Shown piece by piece: positions 1 to 7,169 of a stretch of DNA of 15,892 nucleotides. Made by a program: the position numbers and the translations under genes. The stretch is taken from the NCBI GenBank assembly GCA_017477685.1, contig JAFUUT010000103.1, positions 1-15,892 on the forward strand, read 5' to 3'. A model generated the notes under the pieces. The model was not told the origin of the DNA and searched no databases. It saw only the letters and a program-made list of their open reading frames with translations. The stretch's first letter is position 1. Each line of letters begins with the position of its first letter. This stretch comes from a bacterium. GTDB taxonomy: Bacteria > Cyanobacteriota > Vampirovibrionia > Gastranaerophilales > Gastranaerophilaceae.

Positions 1-714
1 AAAGTAAAAATCATTACTCCTGCGGAAGTTTCAGTTTCAACACTTACAACAGACAGTATAACATATTCTTCTCTAACGCCGACAGCCAAAGAATTAGAGA
101 TTGATCAGAAAAAATTCTTCGCATTCAAGATTGATGATGTTGCAAAAGCTCAATCAAACGGTGATATTATGGAAGCACACTTAAACAACGCAAAACGAGC
201 AATAGAAGAAGTTCAAGATTCATATTTATTAGGTTTGCACACTGATGTCGTTTCAGCAAACACTGTAGGAACAGAAGCAGCTCCCATTGAATTAAACAAA
301 AGCACAATTTACAGCAATTTTGTAAAATTAGCAATGGCGCTCAAAAATTCAAATGCAGTATATGCGGGAGTACGTCCTTGGGTCGTTATCAATCCTAATA
401 TCGAAGCATATTTACTTCAAAGTCCTGAATTTATCAGCGCTTACAATATTGCGGACAAAACGCTGCGAGAAGGTTCTATCGGACAAATTGCAGGTATGGA
501 TGTACTTGTTAGCACAAATTTAACAGAAGTTGATGACAAATATTATGTTTTAGCCGGCACTAACGATGCTATCACTTTTGCTTCCCAACTTGCAAAAATT
601 GAAAGCCTGAGAGATAAAGACAGCTTCTCTGATTTGGTAAGAGGCTTATATTTGTATGGCGCTAAGACTGTTCAACCTTCTGCATTAGCAAAAATGATTG
701 TTAGCGCACAATAA
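1..714 (+). CDS. Phage major capsid protein, C-terminal part (5' end outside window)
   Basis: The reading frame is open from base 1 to the TAA at 712-714, giving 237 codons, so the internal ATG at 169 is not the start. The protein would form the icosahedral shell of a tailed-phage head. The visible part has the pattern KKFFAFKIDDVAKAQSNGD followed by a long helix (AHLNNAKRAIEEVQDSYL), which I associate with P22 coat/HK97-fold capsid proteins of podovirus-like phages. After it come a conserved-looking 'VRPWVVINPN' strand and a C-terminal 'IGQIAGMDVLVSTNL' element, both typical of the late part of such capsids. Scaffold, adaptor, portal and terminase genes downstream support the call. A perfect 15-bp hairpin follows the stop codon. 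The family is inferred from pattern and context; the exact capsid subfamily is not certain. Confidence 0.8.
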   Translation, partial: KVKIITPAEVSVSTLTTDSITYSSLTPTAKELEIDQKKFFAFKIDDVAKAQSNGDIMEAHLNNAKRAIEEVQDSYLLGLHTDVVSANTVGTEAAPIELNKSTIYSNFVKLAMALKNSNAVYAGVRPWVVINPNIEAYLLQSPEFISAYNIADKTLREGSIGQIAGMDVLVSTNLTEVDDKYYVLAGTNDAITFASQLAKIESLRDKDSFSDLVRGLYLYGAKTVQPSALAKMIVSAQ

Positions 715-723
715 AAGTAAGAT

Positions 724-762
724 TTTGCGTACTCTTTTCAATAAAGAAAAAGAGTACGCAAA
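724..762 (+). promoter_or_regulatory. Perfect 15-bp intercistronic hairpin after the capsid gene
   Basis: Bases 724-738 pair without mismatch with 748-762 around a 9-base loop. The stem core is GCGTACTCTTTT against its complement. It starts 9 bases after the capsid stop and ends 8 bases before the GGGAGG ribosome site of the next gene. No T-run follows on the + strand, so it looks more like an mRNA-stabilising or processing hairpin, or a weak attenuator, than a simple terminator. It could let the capsid be made in excess over the downstream gene products; that role is inference. Confidence 0.7.
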
Positions 763-770
763 GAAACAAC

Positions 771-776
771 GGGAGG
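771..776 (+). promoter_or_regulatory. Ribosome binding site fixing the start at 784
   Basis: GGGAGG lies 7 bases before ATG 784. The longer frame would begin with TTG at 781, only 4 bases from the site, so ATG 784 is the better start. Confidence 0.75.
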
Positions 777-783
777 ATATTTG

Positions 784-1035
784 ATGTTTTCAAGCATAAA
801 AGACCTAATAAAACAACTGGCTAATAATGCTGTTATTGTTGCAGAAACCGAACTGGGTTCGGGCAGAGGAGAAGAAAAAAAGAAAAAGGCAATAAAGTAT
901 ATTCTTGATAACTTACCATTCTGCGGAATTGTTAAAGAGATTATTTCGATTTTTCTATCCGGTTTTATAGACAATGCAATAGAAGCAGCAGTTTATTATA
1001 TGAACTCACTACAAAAAGAAGAAAAAGGAGAATAA
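784..1035 (+). CDS. Small phage protein with holin LL-H-like pattern
   Basis: The product is 83 residues from ATG 784. The pattern NNAVIVAETELGSGRGEEKK, then AIKYIL, then a closing IDNAIEAAVYYMN resembles the soluble C-terminal domain of LL-H-type phage holins (AE-x-x-x-GSG-x-GEEKK ... D-x-x-IEAAV). The usual N-terminal membrane helix is absent. The only hydrophobic stretch is the short segment around CGIVKEIISIFLSGFI (about residues 48-63), which could be amphipathic. It sits between capsid and scaffold genes, an unusual place for a lysis gene, so it may instead be a small virion or head-assembly protein. The next gene starts 6 bases after the stop codon, so the two are probably co-translated. 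The family assignment is tentative. Confidence 0.6.
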   Translation: MFSSIKDLIKQLANNAVIVAETELGSGRGEEKKKKAIKYILDNLPFCGIVKEIISIFLSGFIDNAIEAAVYYMNSLQKEEKGE

Positions 1036-1041
1036 AACAAC

Positions 1042-1686
1042 ATGTTAAATCAAAATATAAATGGAGTTTCACCGTCAGCCGTGACTCCTCAAATAAATTA
1101 TACTGATGTTATTCAAGAAATTGAACTCGCCCTTCAGGCAGACTTTCAAAAACTTCAGCTGCTTATTCAACAAGGTATAGTAACACAACAACAAGGACAG
1201 TACCTTATGAATGAATTAGTAAACAAAAAACAACAAATTGATGTGTTTAAGCAGTCTGTAGGGAATTTTGATTACAAACCTGACGTCCAGAAGCTCCCTC
1301 AGGATACTCAAAACGAAAACCCGCTGGATATTTTCGTGAAAGAGAACCCTGAATTCTTTACTAACGAAGGACGAAAAGAACTTTTTGAATACATAAAAAA
1401 TTTAGATGTGGATAAAGATGAAATTTCCAAAATAGCAAAACTCGCTCAAGACCTTGAAAATTACGCAGTTGACAGCTATTTAAAAAAGTCCGCACACGAC
1501 AAATCATTAAATGACGAAAACTTTATCGCAAAGAGCAGATTGACATCATATGCGCAGCATGCTCCTTCAGATAGCAATTACAGCAGGATTTTCACTCGTG
1601 AGGACATCGGCAAAATGAGTGGTGAAGAATTCACCAAGAATGAAAAACTGATAATGGAACAGGTCAAACAAGGTTTAATAAAATAA
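1042..1686 (+). CDS. Probable phage capsid scaffolding protein
   Basis: This 214-residue, highly charged and apparently mostly helical protein has no signal peptide or membrane segment. Its middle is glutamine-rich (about residues 30-70). The C-terminal tail, about residues 183-213, reads IFTREDIGKMSGEEF followed by NEKLIMEQVKQGLI, a pattern I recognise from scaffolding proteins of podovirus-like and Firmicutes phages. In those proteins a basic helical C-terminus contacts the coat protein. Scaffolds direct procapsid assembly and then leave or are degraded. The position between capsid and head-tail adaptor fits. AAGGAG at 1025-1030 precedes the ATG by 11 bases and overlaps the end of the previous gene. 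A terminator-like hairpin follows at 1707-1740. Confidence 0.6.
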   Translation: MLNQNINGVSPSAVTPQINYTDVIQEIELALQADFQKLQLLIQQGIVTQQQGQYLMNELVNKKQQIDVFKQSVGNFDYKPDVQKLPQDTQNENPLDIFVKENPEFFTNEGRKELFEYIKNLDVDKDEISKIAKLAQDLENYAVDSYLKKSAHDKSLNDENFIAKSRLTSYAQHAPSDSNYSRIFTREDIGKMSGEEFTKNEKLIMEQVKQGLIK

Positions 1687-1706
1687 ATTATCAGTTGGTA
1701 GCAAGT

Positions 1707-1740
1707 AGGGCTTGGGAATGAATTATCATTCCCAAGCTTT
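1707..1740 (+). terminator. Terminator-like hairpin between scaffold and adaptor genes
   Basis: A 12-bp perfect stem (1710-1721 with 1726-1737, core GCTTGGGAATGA) closes on an ATTA loop and can be extended by wobble pairs to 1707/1740. It is followed by TTTATAAAAA. The T-run is short, so termination is probably partial. The next ribosome site (AAAGGAG, 1745-1751) begins 5 bases later. Confidence 0.6.
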
Positions 1741-1756
1741 ATAAAAAGGAGATTAA

Positions 1757-2395
1757 ATGAATTACTTAGAACTTATAAACAAATGTCTACTGGAACTAAA
1801 TTACAGAGAAGTAAATACTTTTTCAGAACTTGTAAAAAATGACCACAAAAGAATTATGACGAATTTGAACGTGATAAACAATGAAATATGCAACAGCGAC
1901 AATTGGAATTTTCTGCTGAGAACCAAAACACTAAATATACCGGCACACACAACAATGGTTGAAAACCCGATAAAAGGCAGAATTCTGCACTTATTAATAG
2001 ACGGAGAAAAATACAAATTCAAAGGGGATTTTGAACAGTTTTTAACTTCAAATCCCCCGCAAAAAACATATTCAATGTGTGCAAATCAGCTGATTTTTCC
2101 AAAATTCCCGACTAACAAAAATGCCGAAATAATCTACTATACCCAAAACAGTGCAGTAGATTCAAATGGCAATGAAAAAGAAGAAATGGATACACAAAGC
2201 GATCAATCACTGCTACCAATGCCATTTGCTCAACAGCTGCTGGTGTATGGAACATGTTTAAGACTAAAAGGAAACCCGTCATATATCAAATTCAATTACT
2301 GGTTGAGCATGTACAAAGAAGCATTGGCAAATCTCAAATCAAAAAGCAGTATATATGCAAAAGACTCGGCAGGTATAAAACTATTCCGACAATAA
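1757..2395 (+). CDS. Phage head-tail adaptor (connector) protein
   Basis: The product has 212 residues. Its start, MNYLELINKCLLELNYREV, is followed by a helical region with NNEICNSDNWNFLLRT (about residues 44-59), then a beta-rich middle (RILHLLIDGEKYKFKGDFEQF), and a C-terminal helical part with LPMPFAQQLLVYGTCLRLKG and a long lysine-rich helix. This order (helical bundle, W-F-L motif, beta insert, 'A-x-x-L-x-x-G-x-x-L' helix) is typical of podovirus adaptor or tail accessory proteins such as those of the P22 gp4 and T7 gp11 type. These bind under the portal ring. AAAGGAG at 1745-1751 gives a clear start. The next gene begins 125 bases later, one of the larger gaps in the block. Confidence 0.65.
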   Translation: MNYLELINKCLLELNYREVNTFSELVKNDHKRIMTNLNVINNEICNSDNWNFLLRTKTLNIPAHTTMVENPIKGRILHLLIDGEKYKFKGDFEQFLTSNPPQKTYSMCANQLIFPKFPTNKNAEIIYYTQNSAVDSNGNEKEEMDTQSDQSLLPMPFAQQLLVYGTCLRLKGNPSYIKFNYWLSMYKEALANLKSKSSIYAKDSAGIKLFRQ

Positions 2396-2520
2396 GAATA
2401 AAAAAAACAGGAAGTCGTTTTCATTCCCCCCTGTTAAGATTTACACTAGCCGAAATATAAATAGCATGTATATTATACAAACTATTCAAAAAAAATACAA
2501 ATTATTATAAGAAATGTAAC

Positions 2521-2961
2521 ATGATGAAACAATTAACAAAACAGCAAAAGCAATTTGTTTTAGAGTATATCAGATGTTTAGACGGAGAAAAAGCTCTAAT
2601 ACAAGCAGGCTATAAAACCAAAAATACAAGACAGTTTGCCTCTGAATTGCTTGCAAAAGACGCTATAGTCAACGAAATTAAAAAGCAGCTAAAAATTCAA
2701 ATCGATTCACTTTATGTACAAAAAGGATATGTAATACAAAAACTTTTGCAAATAGCGGAATTTTCACTGGAGGAAGAAGAACTTCTCGATAAAGACGGCA
2801 ATTATACCGGAAAGAAAAAACTCAGAGATTCCGGAGCCGGCCTGAAAGCATTAGAAGCCCTTTGCAAATATCTCGGTTTTACAAATACTTCAGAAGATGA
2901 GAATAACTACCAGGAGGCAAAAATAATAACCATCGCAAATTTGGATGATAAAAAAATTTAA
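2521..2961 (+). CDS. terS: Phage terminase small subunit
   Basis: This 146-residue protein would recognise phage DNA and load it on the large terminase. The N-terminus LTKQQKQFVLEYIRCLDGEK, then ALIQAGYKTKNTRQFASELL and 'VNEIKKQL', is the helix-turn-helix pattern of the Terminase_2 small-subunit family (L-T-x-K-Q-x-x-F-V-x-E-Y ... A-A-x-x-A-G-Y ... A-x-x-x-L-L). The C-terminal half carries acidic helices (SLEEEELLDKDG) and 'GLKALEALCKYLGF', also usual for the family, which forms ring oligomers. There is no convincing ribosome site before ATG 2521, and a second ATG follows at 2524. Unusually, terS is separated from the large subunit gene by three genes. Confidence 0.75.
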   Translation: MMKQLTKQQKQFVLEYIRCLDGEKALIQAGYKTKNTRQFASELLAKDAIVNEIKKQLKIQIDSLYVQKGYVIQKLLQIAEFSLEEEELLDKDGNYTGKKKLRDSGAGLKALEALCKYLGFTNTSEDENNYQEAKIITIANLDDKKI

Positions 2962-2978
2962 AATGAAAGGTTTAAACA

Positions 2979-3329
2979 ATGAAAGAAGATAAAGAAATCG
3001 AAAAAATTCTTTTAAATGATGAAAGTTATGAAAAATTTATACATTCAAAAACCGAAAAAGAATTCAACAATATACTAACGAAATCAAAAAATAATGAAAG
3101 AAAAGAAATTACCGATATTAAACAGGTGCCAAAAGAGCTTTTATTTTCCAAACATACAATATACACCGTAATCAATAAAGACAGTAAAACTCAATCCCAC
3201 ATCAACGGTATACAAGCCGAGGGCTATTTAGGTGCTCAAGAGCTTGTAAGGGAAAAATTTATGTCAGGACAAACAGATTACTTTGTATCAGGCAGCAATT
3301 ATATAAAATTTCTAAAAACCAGAATTTAA
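2979..3329 (+). CDS. Unknown phage-block protein, 116 aa
   Basis: I do not recognise this protein. The N-terminal half is very charged and lysine/glutamate-rich (KEDKEIEKILLNDESYEKF). The C-terminal half looks like a small folded domain: ELLFSKHTIYTVINKDSKT, then HINGIQAEGYLGAQELVREK and DYFVSGSNYIKFLKTRI. No membrane helix, signal peptide or cysteines are visible. AAAGG at 2964-2968 precedes the ATG by 10 bases. The next gene starts 2 bases after its stop codon, so the two are translationally linked. Its place between terS and the GNAT-fold gene suggests a small virion or packaging accessory protein, but no function can be given. Confidence 0.7.
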   Translation: MKEDKEIEKILLNDESYEKFIHSKTEKEFNNILTKSKNNERKEITDIKQVPKELLFSKHTIYTVINKDSKTQSHINGIQAEGYLGAQELVREKFMSGQTDYFVSGSNYIKFLKTRI

Positions 3330-3331
3330 AT

Positions 3332-3865
3332 ATGTGCAAATTCCATCAAATCATATATAATCCCCGACTGAATCTTTTTCATAATTTGCACTATATCCCC
3401 GAAATAAAAGCATGTTACCTGAAATACGCAAAATACCTCCACGATGATTATGCAAACGAAGACTTCTACACATATTTAGAGGAAACTTCGCCCTGCATCT
3501 GGGCTATCACAGATTATCATAATCAGTTCATGGGTTTTGTATCTTTAGACAACTTCACAGGAAGCAAAACCCAAAACTACAGTGCAGAAGTATTAACATG
3601 TTTTGAAAAGAAGGCTTGGGGTAATTTTACCCGATATAGTGCAAAATTTTTTTTCAAAAAATGTTTTGATGAATTCGGGTTCTATAAAATAAAAGCGCTT
3701 ATATACCCTGATAATCACAGGATATCAACACTTTTGAAATTCGCAGGATTTCAATACGAAACAACTCTGCCCAAAGAGACTGTACGATTGGGCAAACTAC
3801 AGGATATAGACCAATATTCAATATACAGAACTTACTATTATAAAGAGGTGAACAATGGATACTAA
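3332..3865 (+). CDS. GNAT-fold (acetyltransferase-like) phage protein
   Basis: The product has 177 residues. From about residue 56 it follows the GNAT order: strand IWAIT, strand FMGFVSLDN (66-74), strand SAEVLTCF (84-91), a helix with the degenerate acetyl-CoA loop KAWGNFTRYSAKFF (94-107), strand YKIKALIYPDNHRIS (118-132), and the closing LLKFAGFQYE (134-143). The usual Q/R-x-x-G-x-G/A loop is only partly kept, so CoA binding is doubtful. GNAT-like proteins occur inside some podovirus structural cassettes, and T7 gp13 belongs to such a group, so a virion or ejection role is possible. It has no good ribosome site, starts 2 bases after the preceding stop and overlaps the portal gene by 11 bases, suggesting coupled translation. 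Confidence 0.6.
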   Translation: MCKFHQIIYNPRLNLFHNLHYIPEIKACYLKYAKYLHDDYANEDFYTYLEETSPCIWAITDYHNQFMGFVSLDNFTGSKTQNYSAEVLTCFEKKAWGNFTRYSAKFFFKKCFDEFGFYKIKALIYPDNHRISTLLKFAGFQYETTLPKETVRLGKLQDIDQYSIYRTYYYKEVNNGY

Positions 3866-5504
3866 AGACGAAACAAAAACACTTGATTATTATAATGAAC
3901 AATTTTTACTAAGCGAAGTAGTAAAAAAATATGACTATTATGATGAAAAACGAAACCAGCAAAAATCTGATAACAGATTGATATCGAATGCGATATACAA
4001 TTCAACAATACCCGCAATTAACAATTGGGATTGCAAAATACAACTACCTGAAATATATGAACTTGCCCAAACGCTCAAATCTCATATCATGCAAAACTTA
4101 TACTCTCATCCTGATGGGATGTTTGACGTTTCGGGCGCAAATTTTGAATCTCAAAAATACGCAAATAAACAAAAAGCAATGCTTGTAAACACATTTGAAG
4201 AAATGAAAATTTCACAAGAAATAGAAAAAATAGTAGACTCCGTTGTCGAAACAGGAGAAGTAACACTATTTGTCGGTTGGGAAACACGCACAAAAAAAAT
4301 AAGACGAGCATTAACACTAAAAGAACAATATGAAAAAGAAACAAACGCTGCTTTTACTCTTGAAGAAAAGGTCGTCTACGACAATGCAAAGGTCAAATTT
4401 ATAAACTATGAAGATTTCGTTTTTGATAAAAGCGAAATTTCAAATTGGGATTCTTGTTCAAAGATATACAGAACTTACCAATCATTTGACGAAATTAAAA
4501 CAAATAAATCAAATAACATGTTAACCCCTGAAAAATTGGAATTGCTGAAAGGAGTGATGGCAAAGAAACAAGGTTACAATGAAATATATTCAAACAACAA
4601 AATTGAAGTACTGGAATTTTGGGGTGATATAGAACTTCCGAATGGAGAATTTCTGAAAAATCAACTTATCGCAGTCGCAGGCAGAAAAATTATTATAAGA
4701 TTTGAAGAAAATCCCTTTGTAATAAACCCTTTTATTCATGCAAATATTATTGAATGCCCGACAACAGGCAGGGGAATTTCTCCTCTTAGAGTGGCTCTTA
4801 TATTAAACAATATTTCATCAACAATACTAAATAAACAACTTGATGCCCTGTCACTTATGATGAATCCTCCATATCTTGCGCCAAAAGGCTGTTTTAGAGG
4901 AACACAAGAAATTCATCCCGGAAAAATAATAGAATACGATTCAACACTTATGACTTCCGTGCCTGTACCATTATCGTTTGATAAAGCAATGACCGGATGG
5001 GACTTTTTAAACTACTTCAAAACTACAACTGAGAGTGCAACCGGTATTTTTAAAAACATGTCAGGTAACTTGCAATCCTTGGAAAGAACAGCCACCGAAA
5101 TAAATTATTCAATCGGCGGTCAAGAAGCCAGACTTAATATGATTTTAGAGGCTATAAACAGAAAAATTATTGTTCCGATGGTCGAAAAAACGGCAGAACT
5201 TATATCAAATTTCAAAATAGGAAAAGAATCCATCCTAATAAGAGATAAGGGAGAAATTCAATATGTGGACATAGACGACAATGTAAGAAATTCAGATTAT
5301 ATATATCGCTATGGAGACAGAAAAGCTTCTTTTGAAAGGAAAAATAAACTAAAGGAACTTTTTGAAGTAATACACACATTCGTTCAAACTCCTGATGTTT
5401 CAAAAAGAATTAACTGGATTGAATGTTTCAAATTTGCACTGGAACAATACGGAGTGGAAAACGCAAACAATTTCCTCACAAACGATATACAAGATGCACA
5501 ATAA
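3855..5504 (+). CDS. Phage portal (head-tail connector) protein
   Basis: This 549-residue protein would form the ring at the unique capsid vertex through which DNA is pumped and to which the tail attaches. The length, the start with tyrosine- and lysine-rich helices (about 1-60), 'IYELAQTLKSHIMQNLYSHP', the strand-rich 'CSKIYRTYQSFDEI', a conserved-looking 'IIECPTTGRGISPLRVALIL' with 'NKQLDALSLMMNPPYL', and the C-terminal ERTATEINYSIGGQEARLN helix all fit podovirus portals (P22/N4-type head-tail connectors). The phrase 'ERTATEI' matches the S/T-A-T-E stretch common in these portals. AGAGGTG at 3844-3850 serves ATG 3855, which overlaps the end of the GNAT-fold gene. A terminator follows at 5537-5567. 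Confidence 0.8.
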   Translation: MDTKDETKTLDYYNEQFLLSEVVKKYDYYDEKRNQQKSDNRLISNAIYNSTIPAINNWDCKIQLPEIYELAQTLKSHIMQNLYSHPDGMFDVSGANFESQKYANKQKAMLVNTFEEMKISQEIEKIVDSVVETGEVTLFVGWETRTKKIRRALTLKEQYEKETNAAFTLEEKVVYDNAKVKFINYEDFVFDKSEISNWDSCSKIYRTYQSFDEIKTNKSNNMLTPEKLELLKGVMAKKQGYNEIYSNNKIEVLEFWGDIELPNGEFLKNQLIAVAGRKIIIRFEENPFVINPFIHANIIECPTTGRGISPLRVALILNNISSTILNKQLDALSLMMNPPYLAPKGCFRGTQEIHPGKIIEYDSTLMTSVPVPLSFDKAMTGWDFLNYFKTTTESATGIFKNMSGNLQSLERTATEINYSIGGQEARLNMILEAINRKIIVPMVEKTAELISNFKIGKESILIRDKGEIQYVDIDDNVRNSDYIYRYGDRKASFERKNKLKELFEVIHTFVQTPDVSKRINWIECFKFALEQYGVENANNFLTNDIQDAQ

Positions 5505-5536
5505 TTTCTTTAGTTTTGCATAGCACAACTCCTAAC

Positions 5537-5567
5537 AAGGGAAGATATAATTCTTCCCTTTTTCTTT
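5537..5567 (+). terminator. Rho-independent terminator between portal and large terminase
   Basis: AAGGGAAGA (5537-5545) pairs with TCTTCCCTT (5552-5560) around a 6-base loop, and TTTCTTT follows directly. This has the form of an intrinsic terminator, although the next gene is on the same strand 22 bases further on. It may lower large-terminase expression relative to portal or mark a transcript end. Confidence 0.7.
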
Positions 5568-5589
5568 GTCAATTTTTAAGAGGTGAAAA

Positions 5590-6879
5590 ATGAAATACAA
5601 ATTACTAGATGCACAAAGACAATTTTTAGAAATTCCGCACAACTATACTCTTGATATAGCAGTATATCAGGGAGGATACGGTTCAGGGAAAACATTTGCC
5701 GGAGCATTACTCGGGATATTACTTGCAATAAAATATCCCGGAATTAGGGGACTTGTCGGCGCTCAAACATACACACTTGTCCGAGATACAACATTAAAAA
5801 CATATTTTGAACATCTTGATAATATCGGGTTTAAAGAAGGAATTGATTACAAATGGAATTCCTCGGAACAAAAACTTGTATTCCACAACGGTTCAGAGAT
5901 ATTATTCCGACATTTTGACGAGCCCAATAAACTAAAATCCTTAAACTTGGGTTTTGTTGAAATAGAGGAGATGTCAGATATACCTTATGACACATTTAAA
6001 ATGCTTTTGGCAAGAATGCGCCAGAGAATTCACAAAAAATGGGGTAAATTCACATACAGGATATTTGGGCACACAAATCCGGAACTTCAACAGGGCTGGA
6101 TTTATACAACATTTTTCATAAATCCTCCGCCAAACTACAGAATAATCTGCGCCCCCACAACTCAAAATATTTATCTGCCAAAAGGTTTTTGTGAAGAACT
6201 AAAACAACTATATGACGAAAAGTACTATAATACATTCGTTCTCGGGCAAACAGGCAATTACAATGACAACCTTGTTGTTAAAGATTTTACGCAAGATAAT
6301 ATAAAAGATATTCCATACAGACAAGACTTTGATATACATATAAGCTGCGATTTCAACGTAGATCCGATGGCTTGGGTTCTTGCGCACAAAACAGATGATA
6401 AAGTATTTTATTTTGATGAATTAGTACTTGAAAACACAACCACTTCAAAAACCTGTGATGAATTTTACAGAAGATACCCAAATCACAAAGGTAAAATTAT
6501 AGTAAACGGAGATGCCTCAGGGGATAATCGCAGCTGTACAAGCGAATACACGAATTATGTCATTATAAAAAAGAAATTACTTTCATTTGGTTATGATGCG
6601 GAGATAAAAATTAAAGCTTTTAATCCTCCGATAAAAAATCGGATTGCAGCATTCAATGCAAAAGTTAAAAATGCAGCAGGAGATATAGGACTCTACATAT
6701 CTCCAAAATGCGAAAAACTTTTGTATAACATATATAATCTGCGATATATAGAAGGGACTTCAAAAATAGACATCCCAAGCTATACCCAGATTAAACAATC
6801 AAAAGAATTAAAATTTTTATCTCACCCGTTTGATGCTGCAAGTTATCTTGTAGATTTTTATTGGCCGATAGTCTTATAA
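5590..6879 (+). CDS. terL: Phage terminase large subunit (packaging ATPase and nuclease)
   Basis: This 429-residue motor drives DNA into the head and cuts it. Walker A is GGYGSGKT at residues 28-35. Walker B with catalytic glutamate is GFVEIEEMSD (121-130). The coupling motif is FGHTNP (159-164). The RNase H-like nuclease acids are D254 (ISCDFNVDP), D308 (VNGDASGD) and D415 (HPFDAASY). All key residues seem intact and the length is normal. AAGAGGTG just before ATG 5590 is a good ribosome site. It is second to last in the block, downstream of the portal, whereas most phages place it upstream. Confidence 0.92.
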   Translation: MKYKLLDAQRQFLEIPHNYTLDIAVYQGGYGSGKTFAGALLGILLAIKYPGIRGLVGAQTYTLVRDTTLKTYFEHLDNIGFKEGIDYKWNSSEQKLVFHNGSEILFRHFDEPNKLKSLNLGFVEIEEMSDIPYDTFKMLLARMRQRIHKKWGKFTYRIFGHTNPELQQGWIYTTFFINPPPNYRIICAPTTQNIYLPKGFCEELKQLYDEKYYNTFVLGQTGNYNDNLVVKDFTQDNIKDIPYRQDFDIHISCDFNVDPMAWVLAHKTDDKVFYFDELVLENTTTSKTCDEFYRRYPNHKGKIIVNGDASGDNRSCTSEYTNYVIIKKKLLSFGYDAEIKIKAFNPPIKNRIAAFNAKVKNAAGDIGLYISPKCEKLLYNIYNLRYIEGTSKIDIPSYTQIKQSKELKFLSHPFDAASYLVDFYWPIVL

Positions 6880-6891
6880 AGGAGAACAAAT

Positions 6892-7122
6892 ATGAATACG
6901 GAAACTTTAATTTATTATGCACCGGTACTTGTAGTAGTATTGGTATTTTTAATCCAACAGCGAATTGTTGTAACCCCCGAGGAGCTTGAGCGCAAACATC
7001 GCGAAATTCTCTCGGATATAGAAGAAAGATTTGTGACCCGCAACAGTTATGACGATTTAAAATCCCAATTTATCGATATGAAAGAAAAAATCGACAAAAT
7101 CTATGATTGCTTGATTTTTTAA
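6892..7122 (+). CDS. Small membrane-anchored coiled-coil phage protein
   Basis: The product has 76 residues. An N-terminal membrane helix (about residues 8-27, YYAPVLVVVLVFLIQQRIVV) is followed by VTPEELERKHREILSDIEER and a charged helix ending in DMKEKIDKIYDCLIF. One membrane helix plus a charged coiled coil is seen in small phage proteins next to terminases. Candidates are a holin or antiholin, a spanin-like part or a head-associated protein; T7-like phages also keep holin and Rz-type genes beside their terminase genes. An AAAGGAG site just after the terL stop drives it, so it is co-transcribed with terL. It is the last intact gene of the phage block. Confidence 0.6.
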   Translation: MNTETLIYYAPVLVVVLVFLIQQRIVVTPEELERKHREILSDIEERFVTRNSYDDLKSQFIDMKEKIDKIYDCLIF

Positions 7123-7169
7123 ACACTCAAAATAGCAAACAAGAAAAAGAAAGAAAGAAAGTCAATAAA

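Noticed and set aside
2254..2460. Overlapping 68-codon frame at the end of the adaptor gene
   Set aside because: Most of it lies in another frame of a well-supported gene, and it has no ribosome site.
2509..2520. AAGAAATGTAAC, the reverse complement of part of the HLR1-type site, just before terS
   Set aside because: Only one half-site matches; the second TTACA element is absent. A 12-base match is expected several times by chance in a window of this size.
1..7122. A gene transfer agent rather than a phage
   Set aside because: Only head and packaging genes are visible. Nothing here separates a gene transfer agent from a phage remnant, and the gene order does not match known agents.
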